From: Pseudogracilibacillus sp.
Lineage (GTDB): Bacteria > Bacillota > Bacilli > Bacillales > Amphibacillaceae
Assembly: GCA_026169815.1 (NCBI GenBank)
Contig: JAPFDT010000002.1
Coordinates: forward strand, 62,001-126,000
Length of the DNA stretch: 64,000 nt
Direction: 5' to 3'
A program made the translations under genes and the position numbers. The notes below the pieces were generated by a model. That model did no database searches. It was not told where the DNA came from and saw only the letters and a list, made by a program, of their open reading frames with translations. Positions 1 to 9,616 of the stretch are shown piece after piece; position 1 is the first letter of the stretch, and the number at the start of each line of letters is the position of its first letter.

Positions 1-83
1 AAAGCGTAGTAGGTTTCTGTAGCGACTGTTTAGCCACTATAAAACTTTTACACAAAAATAAGGACATAACCTTTTAATTTTTT

Positions 84-1364
84 TTACAACTTTTTAAATA
101 CATTTTGTACTGCTGAGATTGTTTTTTCGATATCTTCATCAGAATGTGCAGTCGATATAAATAATCCTTCAAATTGTGATGGAGGTAAAAATATACCTTC
201 TGCAATCATCCCCTGGTAATAAGCTTTAAACATCTCTAAATCTGAAGTTTCTGCTGTCGTAAAATCGACTACTTCTTCTTCCGTAAAGAAAAAGCCAACC
301 ATCGAACCTGCGCGATTAACGCGTAACGGAATATTATATTGTTCTGCCGCTTCTTCATATCCTTCAATAAGTCGGTCTACTTTTTCATTCATGTCATCAT
401 ACATGGCTGGCTTTAATGCATTTAATGTTTCAAATCCAGCTGTCATGGCAAGTGGGTTTCCTGACAATGTCCCTGCTTGATAAATCGAACCTGCTGGTGC
501 GACATTTTCCATAATTTCACGTTTTCCACCATAAGCACCAACTGGTAGTCCGCCTCCAATTACTTTTCCTAAACATGTTAGATCAGGTTTTACATCAAAA
601 TAACCTTGCGCACAATGATAGCCGACTCTAAAGCCTGTCATGACTTCATCAAAAATTAACAAGGCTTCATATTCAGTCGTAATTTGTCGTAACTGTTGTA
701 AAAAATCATTTACTGGCGGGACAACTCCCATATTTCCAGATACAGGTTCAACAATAACAGCCGCAATTTGCTCTCCATACTGACTGAAAGCTTCTTTTAC
801 ACTGTCGACATCATTATATGGAACTGTTATTGTGTTTTTTGCAACACCTGCTGGAACACCTGGACTATCAGGTAAACCTAGCGTTGCTACGCCTGACCCT
901 GCTTTAATAAGTAATGAATCACCATGTCCATGATAGTTTCCTGAAAACTTTAAAATTAGATCCCTTCCTGTATATCCTCGAGCTAGACGCAGTGCACTCA
1001 TCGTCGCTTCTGTTCCAGAGTTAACCATACGAATCATTTCAATCGACGGAACACGTTCCATAACAAGTTTAGCTACTTTACTTTCTAACTCTGTTGGCGC
1101 TCCGAAGCTTGTTCCTTTTTCAGCAGCTTCTTTTAAAGCTTCTACCACTCTGTCATCAGCATGACCTAAAATGAGTGGTCCCCAACTTAATACATAATCA
1201 ATATATTCGTTTCCATCGATATCAGTAATTTTTGATCCTTTTCCTTTTTCCATAAAAATAGGTGACATCCCAACTGATGAAAACGCACGTACAGGTGAAT
1301 TCACTCCACCTGGCATTAAATCAACCGCTTCTTTGTATGCATCTACAGAATTTGCAAAACTCAT
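84..1364 (-). CDS. hemL: Glutamate-1-semialdehyde 2,1-aminomutase
   Basis: This PLP enzyme converts glutamate-1-semialdehyde to 5-aminolevulinate, the second step of the C5 route to tetrapyrroles in the cytosol. The 426-residue protein has the usual family length. It shows the class-III aminotransferase core, including [15 protein letters not shown] (115-129), the FDEVMTGFR motif with the cofactor Asp (238-246), and the PLP lysine in [17 protein letters not shown] (Lys267). The ATG start follows a strong GGAGGA site. It is the last gene of hemAXCDBL and lies 16 bp after hemB. Nothing in it looks damaged. Confidence 0.97.
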   Translation of the reverse strand: MSFANSVDAYKEAVDLMPGGVNSPVRAFSSVGMSPIFMEKGKGSKITDIDGNEYIDYVLSWGPLILGHADDRVVEALKEAAEKGTSFGAPTELESKVAKLVMERVPSIEMIRMVNSGTEATMSALRLARGYTGRDLILKFSGNYHGHGDSLLIKAGSGVATLGLPDSPGVPAGVAKNTITVPYNDVDSVKEAFSQYGEQIAAVIVEPVSGNMGVVPPVNDFLQQLRQITTEYEALLIFDEVMTGFRVGYHCAQGYFDVKPDLTCLGKVIGGGLPVGAYGGKREIMENVAPAGSIYQAGTLSGNPLAMTAGFETLNALKPAMYDDMNEKVDRLIEGYEEAAEQYNIPLRVNRAGSMVGFFFTEEEVVDFTTAETSDLEMFKAYYQGMIAEGIFLPPSQFEGLFISTAHSDEDIEKTISAVQNVFKKL

Positions 1365-1380
1365 ACTTATTTTCCTCCTC

Positions 1381-2358
1381 TTATTCCTTCAACCACGTTG
1401 CAACATCTTTGGCAAAATATGTTAAAATCAATTGCGCTCCTGCCCGTTTCATTGCAGTTAATTTTTCCATAACTACTGCTTTTTCATCGATCCAATTGTT
1501 CTTGGCTGCTGCTTTAATCATCGAATATTCACCACTTACGTTGTAAGCGACAACTGGTAAGTTAACAGCATTCCTTACATCACGCAAGATATCTAAATAA
1601 GCTAATGCAGGTTTTACGATAATAAAATCTGCTCCTTCAGCTACATCCGTTTCAGCTTCTCTTATTGCTTCGATTCGATTTGACGGATCCATCTGATATG
1701 TCTTTCGATCACCAAATTGTGGTGTGCTATCAGCCGCATCACGAAATGGTCCATAAAAAGCGGATGCATATTTTACCGCATAAGACATAATTGGTATTTC
1801 TTTGTAGCCTGCCTCATCTAGTGCTTTTCGAATCACTTTGACAAAACCATCCATCATATTCGATGGAGCAATAATATCTGCCCCCGCTTCTGCTTGAGAT
1901 AATGCCGTTTGTACAATAAAAGACAGTGATGCGTCATTATCCACTTCTTGCTCACGAATGACACCACAATGACCATGCGATGTATATTCACATAAACACG
2001 TATCAGCAACTACTAATAAGTCGGGACATGTTTCTTTAATAAGGCGAGTTGCTTGTTGGACAATTCCGTCCTCAGCGTACGCTCCCGTACCTTCTTCATC
2101 TTTCTCTTTTGGAATACCGAATAACATTACTGCACGAATTCCTAATTGATGAATTTCCGTAATTTCATTTGCTAAATGATCCAATGATATTTGAAACACA
2201 CCTGGCATTGAACTTACTTCATTTTTTATATTTTCACCTTCGATAATAAACATTGGATAAATTAAATCATTCACTGTTATATCTGTTTCTTTTAATAATG
2301 CTCGCATTGCTTCTGATGAACGTAATCGTCTATGACGAGCAAACTCAAACTGTTGCAT
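1381..2358 (-). CDS. hemB: Porphobilinogen synthase (delta-aminolevulinate dehydratase)
   Basis: It condenses two 5-aminolevulinate molecules to porphobilinogen. Both Schiff-base lysines are visible, in [17 protein letters not shown] and [12 protein letters not shown] (about residues 196 and 249). A zinc-type cysteine cluster, [15 protein letters not shown], is present, so this is a zinc enzyme rather than the magnesium-only kind. An upstream in-frame GTG at 2361 is possible, but the ATG at 2358 forms a TGATG overlap with the hemD stop and sits well behind AAGGGGA, so I chose the ATG. Length is about 325 residues, normal for the family. Translational coupling to hemD is likely. Confidence 0.96.
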   Translation of the reverse strand: MQQFEFARHRRLRSSEAMRALLKETDITVNDLIYPMFIIEGENIKNEVSSMPGVFQISLDHLANEITEIHQLGIRAVMLFGIPKEKDEEGTGAYAEDGIVQQATRLIKETCPDLLVVADTCLCEYTSHGHCGVIREQEVDNDASLSFIVQTALSQAEAGADIIAPSNMMDGFVKVIRKALDEAGYKEIPIMSYAVKYASAFYGPFRDAADSTPQFGDRKTYQMDPSNRIEAIREAETDVAEGADFIIVKPALAYLDILRDVRNAVNLPVVAYNVSGEYSMIKAAAKNNWIDEKAVVMEKLTAMKRAGAQLILTYFAKDVATWLKE

Positions 2359-3110
2359 CACTTAATCCCCTTTTCTTTTTCATTGATGATGTCTAACATA
2401 CCTTCTATCGTAAATTCATTCGGAATAATCGTCTGTTTAAATCCTGCTTCTCGAGCACTCTTTTCTGTCGTTGTTCCAATGCATACAGCTGGAATAGAAA
2501 GTGAGGATTGATTCTCTTCTGTTAATTCCATAAATGCCCGAACAGTAGAAGGACTCGTAAATGTTAGATAATCAATTTTTTCCGTATGTAATATTGTCGT
2601 TAATTTTTCTTTTGCAGCTTGATTCGTGACAGTATCATAAACTTCCACACAATCAAATGGTCGTTTAGCTTCTCTAAACGCATCAATTAAAACTCGACTT
2701 GCAATTTTCCCACGAACGAACAATACTGGGTCGATATTTTTTTCTATTTGTAAAAACTCCTCCGCCATCGTTTCTGCATGATAAATAGATGGTATAAAAT
2801 CAACCTCATACCCATATGCTTCAATTGCTTGTTTAGTTTTTGTGCCGACCGCTGCGATACGACAATTTCCTATTGGAGGGTGTTGCTTCATAAAACAATC
2901 GACACCATTTTTACTCGTAAAAAATATCCACGCATACTTTTTTTGTTGTAATGCCTCGTTTACTGTTTGTTCATAAGGCAGACAGGTAATTTCCAATAAT
3001 GGAGCTTGCAAAGCTTTTGCCCCATACTGACTAATTTTACGCGCAAATATTTCTCCGGCTTTTTCTTCCCTTGTCACAAGTATCGTTTTATTATGTAAAT
3101 GAATTGTCAT
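2358..3110 (-). CDS. hemD: Uroporphyrinogen-III synthase
   Basis: It cyclises hydroxymethylbilane with inversion of ring D to give uroporphyrinogen III. The 250-residue protein has the two-lobed HemD pattern: an N-terminal [17 protein letters not shown] segment, the [10 protein letters not shown] motif, and a C-terminal [15 protein letters not shown] motif. HemD sequences diverge fast, so the call rests on these motifs plus operon position. Its ATG lies inside the end of hemC (20-bp overlap) and its stop overlaps hemB, so the three genes are tightly coupled. Its substrate should come from the neighbouring HemC, whose active site is abnormal. Confidence 0.92.
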   Translation of the reverse strand: MTIHLHNKTILVTREEKAGEIFARKISQYGAKALQAPLLEITCLPYEQTVNEALQQKKYAWIFFTSKNGVDCFMKQHPPIGNCRIAAVGTKTKQAIEAYGYEVDFIPSIYHAETMAEEFLQIEKNIDPVLFVRGKIASRVLIDAFREAKRPFDCVEVYDTVTNQAAKEKLTTILHTEKIDYLTFTSPSTVRAFMELTEENQSSLSIPAVCIGTTTEKSAREAGFKQTIIPNEFTIEGMLDIINEKEKGIK

Positions 3111-4035
3111 TGGCTAATTCCTCATTTACTTGTGCGATTATATCCATTGCACCTTCGCTAATAAGTTTATTCGCCACTTCTTGTGCCACTACTTCAGGAT
3201 CTTGACCAGACACTTCATGCTGTAAAACAGTTTTGCCATCTAATGACATTACCATTCCTCTTAAATGAATTTGCTTATCTTTTACAAAAGCATAACCACC
3301 TATTGGGGCTTGCTCTCCTTCATTAAATGCTTCTAAAAATAATCTTTCCGTTTGTACAGATTTTGCTGTATGTTCATCATGAAGTGATTCGAGTAATTGT
3401 CTTATTTCTTTATCATCTTCACGACACTCTATTGCTAACGCCCCTTGTCCCATTGCTGGAATAAAGTGTTTATCGCTTAAATATTCTGTTATCTTTTCCA
3501 TACCAACCCCAAGACGTTTCATGCCAGCAACTGCTAATATAATCGCATCAAAATCTCCTGATTCTAATTGTTCTAAACGCGAATCAATTGGACCACGAAT
3601 CCATTTCGTTTTAATATCTGGACGTCTTGCTAACAATTGCGCCGAACGTCTAACACTACTCGTACCAATAACCGAACCTTTTGGTAAGTCGTTAAAAGCA
3701 ACACCGTCTTTAGCAATATAAGCATCGCGATGATCTTCCCGCTCAGGAATACAAGCAATCATCAATCCTTCCGGTAACGTAACTGGCATGTCCTTTAAAC
3801 TATGAACAGCCATATCAATCTCACCTTCTAATAATTGTGATTCTAATTCTTGTAAAAATACGCCTTGCCCTCCAAACTTAGCAAGCGATACATTTAGATT
3901 TTTATCCCCTTTTGTTACGATTTCTTTTATCGAAAAGGATGGAGCGTCTTTTTTTTGTTTTAATTGATCAATGACCCAATTTGTCTGAATTAAAGCTAGC
4001 TTACTTTTTCTTGAACCTACCGTAACCTCTCGCAA
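3091..4035 (-). CDS. hemC: Hydroxymethylbilane synthase (porphobilinogen deaminase), abnormal active site
   Basis: The family polymerises four porphobilinogens on a dipyrromethane cofactor bound to an invariant Cys. Conserved parts present: VGSRKSKLALIQ, HSLKDMP (catalytic Asp), IGTSSVRRSAQL, FIPAMGQGALAIECRE. The cofactor loop normally reads GGCQVPI, but here it is NEGEQAPIGGY: the Cys position is Glu, codon GAG at 3313-3315. RGNI is RGPI, and two lysines of the usual KxGGKGLFVKE segment are Gln (KFGGQGVFLQE). The reading frame is intact, so this is not a simple pseudogene. Start: a GTG at 4044 lies inside the AGGAGG site itself. The TTG at 4035, 8 nt after AGGAGG, gives the normal N-terminus MREVTVGSRKSK, so I chose it (314 residues). 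Activity cannot be assumed. Confidence 0.9.
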   Translation of the reverse strand: MREVTVGSRKSKLALIQTNWVIDQLKQKKDAPSFSIKEIVTKGDKNLNVSLAKFGGQGVFLQELESQLLEGEIDMAVHSLKDMPVTLPEGLMIACIPEREDHRDAYIAKDGVAFNDLPKGSVIGTSSVRRSAQLLARRPDIKTKWIRGPIDSRLEQLESGDFDAIILAVAGMKRLGVGMEKITEYLSDKHFIPAMGQGALAIECREDDKEIRQLLESLHDEHTAKSVQTERLFLEAFNEGEQAPIGGYAFVKDKQIHLRGMVMSLDGKTVLQHEVSGQDPEVVAQEVANKLISEGAMDIIAQVNEELANDNSFT

Positions 4036-4075
4036 ACGTAACACCTCCTAGAAAATTTACTTAAACTTTCTCCTT

Positions 4076-4891
4076 TTAATGAAACTGACTTAATGAGCTA
4101 AATAAAAAGAAGTTAACGAGCAACACTAAAAATGTTGCTGAACTATAAACTGAAATAGATTTTCCGTGAAATGTCGTATCTTGACGTAATAACAAATATA
4201 ACGAGTAAATAATAAGCAATAAGATTGAGCCAATTGTTTTTAAATCAAACCAATAAAATGTATCGCCTGACACATATGCCCAAACAACTCCTAAAATTAA
4301 CCCAATTAACAATAACGGCACACCAATCACGATTGCATAATAAGAATAAAGATCTAATTTTGCTAAATTCGTAAAGCGCCACATCCATTTCAAGCCTTTT
4401 TTTCGTTTTAACAAATAATATTGAATTAAGTACATTAATGCTAATAAAAAAGAAACGGTAAAAAAACTATACGATAAAATAGATAAAGTTATATGTGCCA
4501 TCAATATTTCATGAATCAATTGTGTACTTCGATCAATCGACTGTTGCTGTGCATTTAGCAATACAGACAAAGCAGTCATAAAAAACGTAAAGACATTCGT
4601 TAACAATACAAAAAACTGGATTTGATAAAACGCATTTAATAATAAAGTAAAGGTAAGTAATATCCAAACATAAAAATATACACCATCATGTAAACTTACG
4701 ATGGGGAAAGTTTTTGTTACGATAATTTCGTAGACAATACTCGTTGTTTGTAAAAACCAGACAGCGATAAATAAAGTAAAAGCAACACGTTTTATTTTCC
4801 ATTTACTTGAAATGAAATAAAGGATATACCCAATTAAACTGAGTGAATGACACAACAAAATAACTTCATAAAGCCAATTTGAGTGCATCAT
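4076..4891 (-). CDS. hemX: HemX-like CcsA/ResC-family membrane protein
   Basis: This is an integral membrane protein of 271 residues with about eight hydrophobic segments, belonging to the cytochrome c assembly (CcsA/ResC) superfamily. In B. subtilis HemX it lowers the cellular level of HemA. The family tryptophans and histidines are partly visible (HSNWLYE at the N-terminus, VVWAYVSGDTFYWFDLKT near residue 210). It lies between hemA and hemC, the canonical position. Start: ATG at 4891 (a second ATG follows at once) behind AAAGGGG. The exact biochemical role is not evident from the sequence; identification rests on fold type and synteny. Confidence 0.88.
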   Translation of the reverse strand: MMHSNWLYEVILLCHSLSLIGYILYFISSKWKIKRVAFTLFIAVWFLQTTSIVYEIIVTKTFPIVSLHDGVYFYVWILLTFTLLLNAFYQIQFFVLLTNVFTFFMTALSVLLNAQQQSIDRSTQLIHEILMAHITLSILSYSFFTVSFLLALMYLIQYYLLKRKKGLKWMWRFTNLAKLDLYSYYAIVIGVPLLLIGLILGVVWAYVSGDTFYWFDLKTIGSILLLIIYSLYLLLRQDTTFHGKSISVYSSATFLVLLVNFFLFSSLSQFH

Positions 4892-4944
4892 TTAGACGAC
4901 ACCCCTTTCTGAAATAAACAAAGTAATTTACATAAATACGCAGT

Positions 4945-6240
4945 TTATCTATTGTTAATTTGTTCATTTTCTAATATGTCATCAAGTCCAAATATATTAA
5001 TGAACATTGCTTTTTTTGCTTCAGAAGCCTCACTCATACTCATTAATTTCGCTTGTTTAATTGGCTGTTGTAATAATTGGTTAATGATGCTTTTCGTATG
5101 CTTACGGACAACTTTCATCTCACGATCATCTAAATCAGGAATTTTATTAAACATACTTTCTAACGTTCTTTCTTGAATATGTTGTGATTTTTCTTGTAAA
5201 GCTTTTAACAGAGGTACAACATCCAACATATTTACCCAATTATCAAACGAAGCTAACTCATCAACTAATTGTGACTCAATCATTACTGCTGCTTCTTTTC
5301 GTGCTTCCATATTTTCATCGGCGACGTGTTGTAAATCATCCACATCATAAAGAAAAATATTCGATAATTCATCAACATTTGCTGCAATGTCACGTGGTAC
5401 TGCGATATCAATTAAAAACAGTGGGCGATTACGGCGTTGACGTTGCACTCTTTCAAGTTGTTTTTTCGTTAATATCGGCTCATTTGCTCCGGTAGAACTA
5501 ATAACAATATCTGCTTTAGTAAGCACTTCCTCTAGCTGATCCATTCCTGCTACTTGTGCTTGAAAGCGTTCTGCTAAAAGCTTTGCATTTTCTACACTGC
5601 GATTAACGACTGTAATCGTTGATATACCAGAACTTTCCAAATTTTCCAGAGATAATTCTCCCATTTCGCCAGCTCCGATAATAACAGCATGTTTACCATC
5701 CATATTTCCGAAAAGTTTCTTTGACAATTCAACCGCAACATAACTGATCGAAACAGCTTGTTGTCCAATAACCGTATGACTATGAGCTCGTTTGGCAAAT
5801 GTTACTACTCGTTTAAACAACTCATTAAAAACTTTATCTATTACTTGTAATTGTTGTGCTGATAAAAAAGCATCTCTAACTTGCCCTAATATTTGTGTTT
5901 CACCTAATACTAAAGAGTCTAATCCAACCGCTAATTTAAAAGCATGCTCAACAGCTCGTTCATCTTCCTCAGATTGAACATATTCGACAAATTGTTCTTT
6001 TGGTATATTAAACCAATTTTGTAAAAAGTCGATTATTGCTTCATTTCCTTGATCAATCGATTCAACGACGGCAAAAATTTCTGTACGATTACATGTAGAT
6101 AAAATAACATTTTCTAAAATACCATCTGCTTTTGCTAACGTAAGCATTGCAGTCTCTTGTTCATCATCAGAAAAAGCTAATTGTTCTCGTATTGCTAATG
6201 GAGTGATTTGATAATTTACTCCAATTTTTAAAATATGCAC
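4945..6240 (-). CDS. hemA: Glutamyl-tRNA reductase
   Basis: It reduces glutamyl-tRNA(Glu) to glutamate-1-semialdehyde with NADPH, the committed step of haem synthesis. The catalytic Cys50 is in ILSTCNRTEIF. The NADPH-binding Rossmann motif VIIGAGEMGELSLENL follows at about 186-201, and a C-terminal helical dimerisation domain ends at 431 residues, the normal length. The GTG start is preceded by AAGGAGA at good spacing. It is the first gene of hemAXCDBL and is divergent from hemQ across a 172-bp gap, which must hold both promoters. I saw no T-box or riboswitch in that gap. Confidence 0.97.
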   Translation of the reverse strand: MHILKIGVNYQITPLAIREQLAFSDDEQETAMLTLAKADGILENVILSTCNRTEIFAVVESIDQGNEAIIDFLQNWFNIPKEQFVEYVQSEEDERAVEHAFKLAVGLDSLVLGETQILGQVRDAFLSAQQLQVIDKVFNELFKRVVTFAKRAHSHTVIGQQAVSISYVAVELSKKLFGNMDGKHAVIIGAGEMGELSLENLESSGISTITVVNRSVENAKLLAERFQAQVAGMDQLEEVLTKADIVISSTGANEPILTKKQLERVQRQRRNRPLFLIDIAVPRDIAANVDELSNIFLYDVDDLQHVADENMEARKEAAVMIESQLVDELASFDNWVNMLDVVPLLKALQEKSQHIQERTLESMFNKIPDLDDREMKVVRKHTKSIINQLLQQPIKQAKLMSMSEASEAKKAMFINIFGLDDILENEQINNR

Positions 6241-6412
6241 TCTGATCTTCTCCTTATTATTTTAACTAATTCACCATTGCTTTCGATTTGCTATTAAGTC
6301 TATCATAGTTATTTTTGCTAAGTGTGAAGTTTTTATAACAACTTTGTTAACTATCTATTACTATTTTTATTTTATGGTATAGTGGGCATCATAATGACAA
6401 AGGAGAGATAAA

Positions 6413-7168
6413 ATGGTAGAAGCAGTTGAAACAATGGATGGTTGGTATAGCTTGCATGACATGCGAATAATCGATTGGCAAGCGTGGAAAAGAGCAACAA
6501 ATGAAGAACGTTCACATGCCTTAAAAGAGTTTGAACAATTATTGACATCTTGGGAAAAGGTCGAAAAAGATGAAAAAGGGTCACAAGTTCTCTATAAAAC
6601 AATTGGTCACAAAGCTGACATCATGTTCATGATTTTACGCCCAACGATGGATGAATTACTCGATATAGAACAGAAGATCAACAAATCAGCAATTGGAGAA
6701 TATCTCATTCCAGTCCATTCTTATTTTTCCGTTATTGAGCTGTCTAAATATCGTCCAGAAAAAGATGGAATTGATACAGAAACATTACCTGAAACTCAAA
6801 CAAGACTGAAACCTATTTTACCTAAATGGGAGTATATATCGTTTTATCCGATGAGTCGTAAACGAGAAGGTGATAATAATTGGTACACTTTAGAAAAAGG
6901 CGAGCGTGGAAAATTATTATACGAACATAGTTTAACAGGTAGAAAATATGCTGGAAAAGTAAAACAGTTCATTAGTGGGTCAATTGGATTTGATCGTTTT
7001 GAGTGGGGTGTTACATTATTTGCACATGACGTACTACAATTGAAGAAAATTGTGTATGAAATGCGTTTTGATGAAGCGACATCTCGCTTTGGAGAGTTCG
7101 ATGACTTCTATATTGGAGCACATTTACCAATCAATCAACTAGCTAGCTTGTTTAACATAGATTCCTAA
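6413..7168 (+). CDS. hemQ: Coproheme decarboxylase (chlorite dismutase family)
   Basis: It decarboxylates Fe-coproporphyrin III to haem b, the last step of the coproporphyrin-dependent pathway of Gram-positive bacteria. The 251-residue protein aligns over its full length with the Geobacillus/Listeria family. The catalytic tyrosine is Tyr145 in FYPMSRKR, and the proximal haem ligand is His172 in YEHSLTGRKYAGKVKQ; both fall at the numbers known for the family. The conserved EWGVTLFAHD and YEMRFDEATSRFGEF blocks follow. The start follows AAAGGAGA. It is divergent from hemA, so both ends of the haem pathway are encoded together; hemE, hemH and hemY are not in the window. Confidence 0.96.
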   Translation: MVEAVETMDGWYSLHDMRIIDWQAWKRATNEERSHALKEFEQLLTSWEKVEKDEKGSQVLYKTIGHKADIMFMILRPTMDELLDIEQKINKSAIGEYLIPVHSYFSVIELSKYRPEKDGIDTETLPETQTRLKPILPKWEYISFYPMSRKREGDNNWYTLEKGERGKLLYEHSLTGRKYAGKVKQFISGSIGFDRFEWGVTLFAHDVLQLKKIVYEMRFDEATSRFGEFDDFYIGAHLPINQLASLFNIDS

Positions 7169-7175
7169 TACATAC

Positions 7176-7215
7176 AAAATCCGCTTGAGCCCTCTAACAT
7201 ACCCAAGCGGATTTT
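7176..7215. terminator. Bidirectional rho-independent terminator
   Basis: A 12-bp perfect stem (AAAATCCGCTTG and its complement) has a 16-nt loop and A/T ends on both sides. It lies between convergent hemQ and the MFS transporter gene and can serve both. Confidence 0.9.
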
Positions 7216-7236
7216 CTAATTATTTATAAAATATAT

Positions 7237-8439
7237 TTACGATTCAATCACTTTTTTCTTTCCAGCTAATGTTCCTGCAAGACCAATTATTACAGATGCA
7301 ATTAGTAATAATATAAACGGCATTGTCCAGCTGTGAAACACATCTTGTAACACACCAATCATAACAGGTCCAAGTGCTGCTAGTAAATAACCAAATGATT
7401 GTGCCATGCCTGACAAATCTGCCGCTTCGAACACACTTTTTGTCCGTAATGTGAAGAACATCATCGACAAGCTAAAACCGGTTCCACAAGCAATCCCTAA
7501 TAATATGATAGCTAATAAAATGATATACCATTCGCTACTCATTAAGCCTAGTACACCGAGGAAAAAGACAATCCCAGTTAATGCTCCTAATAATTTTTGG
7601 TTTTCCATTTTACCTGCGATAATGGGCACGATAAATGTCATCGGAATGATTGCAAATAGTTGTAATGATAATAGCCAACCTGCCTCACTTTCTGAATAAC
7701 CACTCGTCTGCAAAATATCGGGTAACCACGTTAAAATTGTATAAAACATTAATGACTGTAATCCCATGAAAACCGTTACTTGCCAAGCAGTAAATGAGCC
7801 CCACATATTCGTTTTTTTCTGTTCTTCATTATCTTCAGATACTGGTAATTTCGTCGGTTGTTTAATTTGTGGTGACCAAATAAATAAAGCAATAACCGTA
7901 ATAATTCCCCAAATTGCTAAAGCACCTTGCCAACCGAACAAGTCTACATTCGCTAGTGGAACACTTACTCCTGAAGCTAATGCTCCAAAAATGTTCATCA
8001 CAACAGCATATAATCCTGTCACAGCACCAACTCTTAGCGGAAAACTCATTTTAACAAGACCAGGTATTAACACATTTCCAAATGATATCGCGATACCGAT
8101 AAAAGCTGTCCCGATAAATAACGTACTAACACCTGTAACAGAACGTAGTAATGTTCCAATTAGTAAAATAATCATCGAAAAAAAGAGCGTTCTCTCTAAA
8201 CCAAATCGATGCGCTAATTTAGGTGCAAGTGGTGAAATAAGCGCAAATGCGAGCAATGGTACAGTTGTAATTGTACCAATAACTGAGTTAGATACGCCTA
8301 AACTATCACGAATGACAGGTACAAGAGAACCTACAGATGTAAGTGGCGCACGTAAATTAGCACTTATTAATAATATTCCTATAAGAAGGAAAATCCCGCC
8401 ATTCTTTTGCAGTTTTAAAGTTTTATCATCTAATGACAT
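7237..8439 (-). CDS. MFS transporter, CynX/NimT family
   Basis: This 12-segment major-facilitator protein of 400 residues resembles cyanate/nitroimidazole-type exporters (CynX/NimT, B. subtilis YycB). The N-terminal segment LISANLRAPLTSVGSLVPVI followed by a helix-2/3 loop APKLAHRFGLERT is typical, and a basic and acidic central loop near residues 195-210 separates the two six-helix halves. The substrate cannot be told from sequence; the subgroup includes small-anion and drug carriers. It lies 14 bp after a GntR-type regulator gene on the same strand, so the regulator probably controls it. Confidence 0.85.
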   Translation of the reverse strand: MSLDDKTLKLQKNGGIFLLIGILLISANLRAPLTSVGSLVPVIRDSLGVSNSVIGTITTVPLLAFALISPLAPKLAHRFGLERTLFFSMIILLIGTLLRSVTGVSTLFIGTAFIGIAISFGNVLIPGLVKMSFPLRVGAVTGLYAVVMNIFGALASGVSVPLANVDLFGWQGALAIWGIITVIALFIWSPQIKQPTKLPVSEDNEEQKKTNMWGSFTAWQVTVFMGLQSLMFYTILTWLPDILQTSGYSESEAGWLLSLQLFAIIPMTFIVPIIAGKMENQKLLGALTGIVFFLGVLGLMSSEWYIILLAIILLGIACGTGFSLSMMFFTLRTKSVFEAADLSGMAQSFGYLLAALGPVMIGVLQDVFHSWTMPFILLLIASVIIGLAGTLAGKKKVIES

Positions 8440-8453
8440 ATTAATTCCTCCGA

Positions 8454-9131
8454 CTAAACTAATCGTTCTTTTCTTTTTAATAAATAACTTCTGACAATAT
8501 GATTTGCTTTCGTTACTTGTTGTTCTTTTATAGCATAAAACAATTGTTCATGAATCTTTTGCTCATCTTGGTTTGTTTGTAAATCTGAAATATTTTGTTC
8601 AACAGAATAATATAATGAATCACTAAAAGTGCTATACAAATCAATTAACAAACTATTTTCCGACGCTTCCACAATCGCTTGGTGAAAATGAATATCAGCT
8701 GTTAAATAAGCAGCTAAATCATTCTGTTTAAAAGCTATTTCACAAGCTTGGAGATTTTTTTCCATTTTACTGAGATGATCATCTGTGCGTCGCTCCGCAG
8801 CTAATGACGCTGCTTCACTTTCTAACGCCATCCGAACTTCTAAAATATGTAATAAACTTCTTTGTTCAATATATTTTGTTAATACTGCGCCAAACACACT
8901 TGAAGATAGGACGATTGTTCCACTTCCTTGTTTTGTTTCTAATAACCCAACATGAACTAACGCGCGTACCGCTTCACGTAATGTATTACGACTTACATCA
9001 AATTGTTCCATTAATTCTTTTTCTGGTGGCAACTTTTCTCCGACTTGCCAATAGTTTTGGTGAATTAAATCTTCTATTTGTTTCGTCACTTGTTCAACTA
9101 ACGATAATCGCTTTGGTTTATTTATTTTCAT
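8454..9131 (-). CDS. GntR-family regulator, FadR subfamily (FCD domain)
   Basis: This is a 225-residue DNA-binding regulator. Residues about 8-72 form a winged helix-turn-helix with the GntR signature EKLPPEKELMEQFDVSRNTLREAVRAL. Residues about 85-220 form an all-helical FCD effector domain with EVRMALESEAASLAAERR and the metal-ligand histidine pattern FHQAIVEASENSLL. FCD regulators usually bind small carboxylates through a metal. It precedes the MFS transporter with a 14-bp gap, so it probably senses the transported compound. The ligand is unknown. Confidence 0.88.
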   Translation of the reverse strand: MKINKPKRLSLVEQVTKQIEDLIHQNYWQVGEKLPPEKELMEQFDVSRNTLREAVRALVHVGLLETKQGSGTIVLSSSVFGAVLTKYIEQRSLLHILEVRMALESEAASLAAERRTDDHLSKMEKNLQACEIAFKQNDLAAYLTADIHFHQAIVEASENSLLIDLYSTFSDSLYYSVEQNISDLQTNQDEQKIHEQLFYAIKEQQVTKANHIVRSYLLKRKERLV

Positions 9132-9257
9132 AACACTTCACTCCATTAAAGTTGTAGGATGATTGGACATATTAAAGGATAGCATATTTATCGAATTAAA
9201 CTCAAGTAATGGAGATTGTTAATAGTGATAGAGATAAAATAAGCGAGAAAAAATCAA

Positions 9258-9301
9258 ATAACCAACGAAAAACGAACATGGGTTCCTTTTTCGTTGGTTA
9301 T
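9258..9301. repeat. Perfect 15-bp inverted repeat (hairpin)
   Basis: Arms 9258-9272 and 9287-9301 are exact complements with a 14-nt loop. The arm holds an A5/T5 tract, and a further T-rich stretch follows on the minus strand. It could be a terminator of unknown upstream transcription or a regulator-binding dyad upstream of the GntR gene. Confidence 0.6.
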
Positions 9302-9403
9302 CAAATTAAATTATGATAAATTAAATATCAGCTAAAAGTTATATGGGTAGTGGTTGTCACAGGTGATCCTTTCCTTCTTTTTTAGGGTAAAGGGGGGATA
9401 ATC

Positions 9404-9546
9404 ATGGATACTTTCTTTGAGTTTTTAAAGAAGTAGTTAAAGAAATAGTACGTACTATTAGTGAGCATCTATTTCAAAAAACTTTTTTAAATAAAAAAAA
9501 CACGCAGCGCAGTAGCAAGCAAAGAGGTGGTTCTCAAAACAAGTAA
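9404..9546 (+). pseudogene. Small basic protein gene broken by a one-base frameshift
   Basis: An ATG behind a very strong AAAGGGGGGA site opens MDTFFEFLKK and then stops. If one T is added to the T5 run at 9422-9426, the frame continues as MDTFFEFF then KEVVKEIVRTISEHLFQKTF and ends with KQRGGSQNK at 9546, a 47-residue amphipathic, basic-tailed small protein. The good ribosome site and the protein-like continuation argue for a real gene with a homopolymer slip. It may be a sequencing error, a recent pseudogene, or slippage-controlled. I do not recognise the family with certainty. Confidence 0.55.
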
Positions 9547-9616
9547 CCTTCAGTTGATTTTTAGTTTTTGGTACTAATTACTCCCGTCTAATAGCATAAT
9601 ATCATAATTGATATTA

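Larger units (their letters stand above)
9132..9616. other. Intergenic region, 485 bp
   Basis: It holds a perfect 15-bp inverted repeat (9258-9301) and a frameshifted small gene (9404-9546), both listed separately. I see no other convincing gene or RNA. Confidence 0.7.

Noticed and set aside
4036..4044. GTG start of HemC at 4044
   Set aside because: The GTG is part of the AGGAGG ribosome site; the TTG at 4035 has correct spacing and matches the family N-terminus.
7766..8494. 242-codon plus-strand frame
   Set aside because: It is antisense to the MFS transporter gene, with low-complexity Ile/Pro/Asn composition and no ribosome site.
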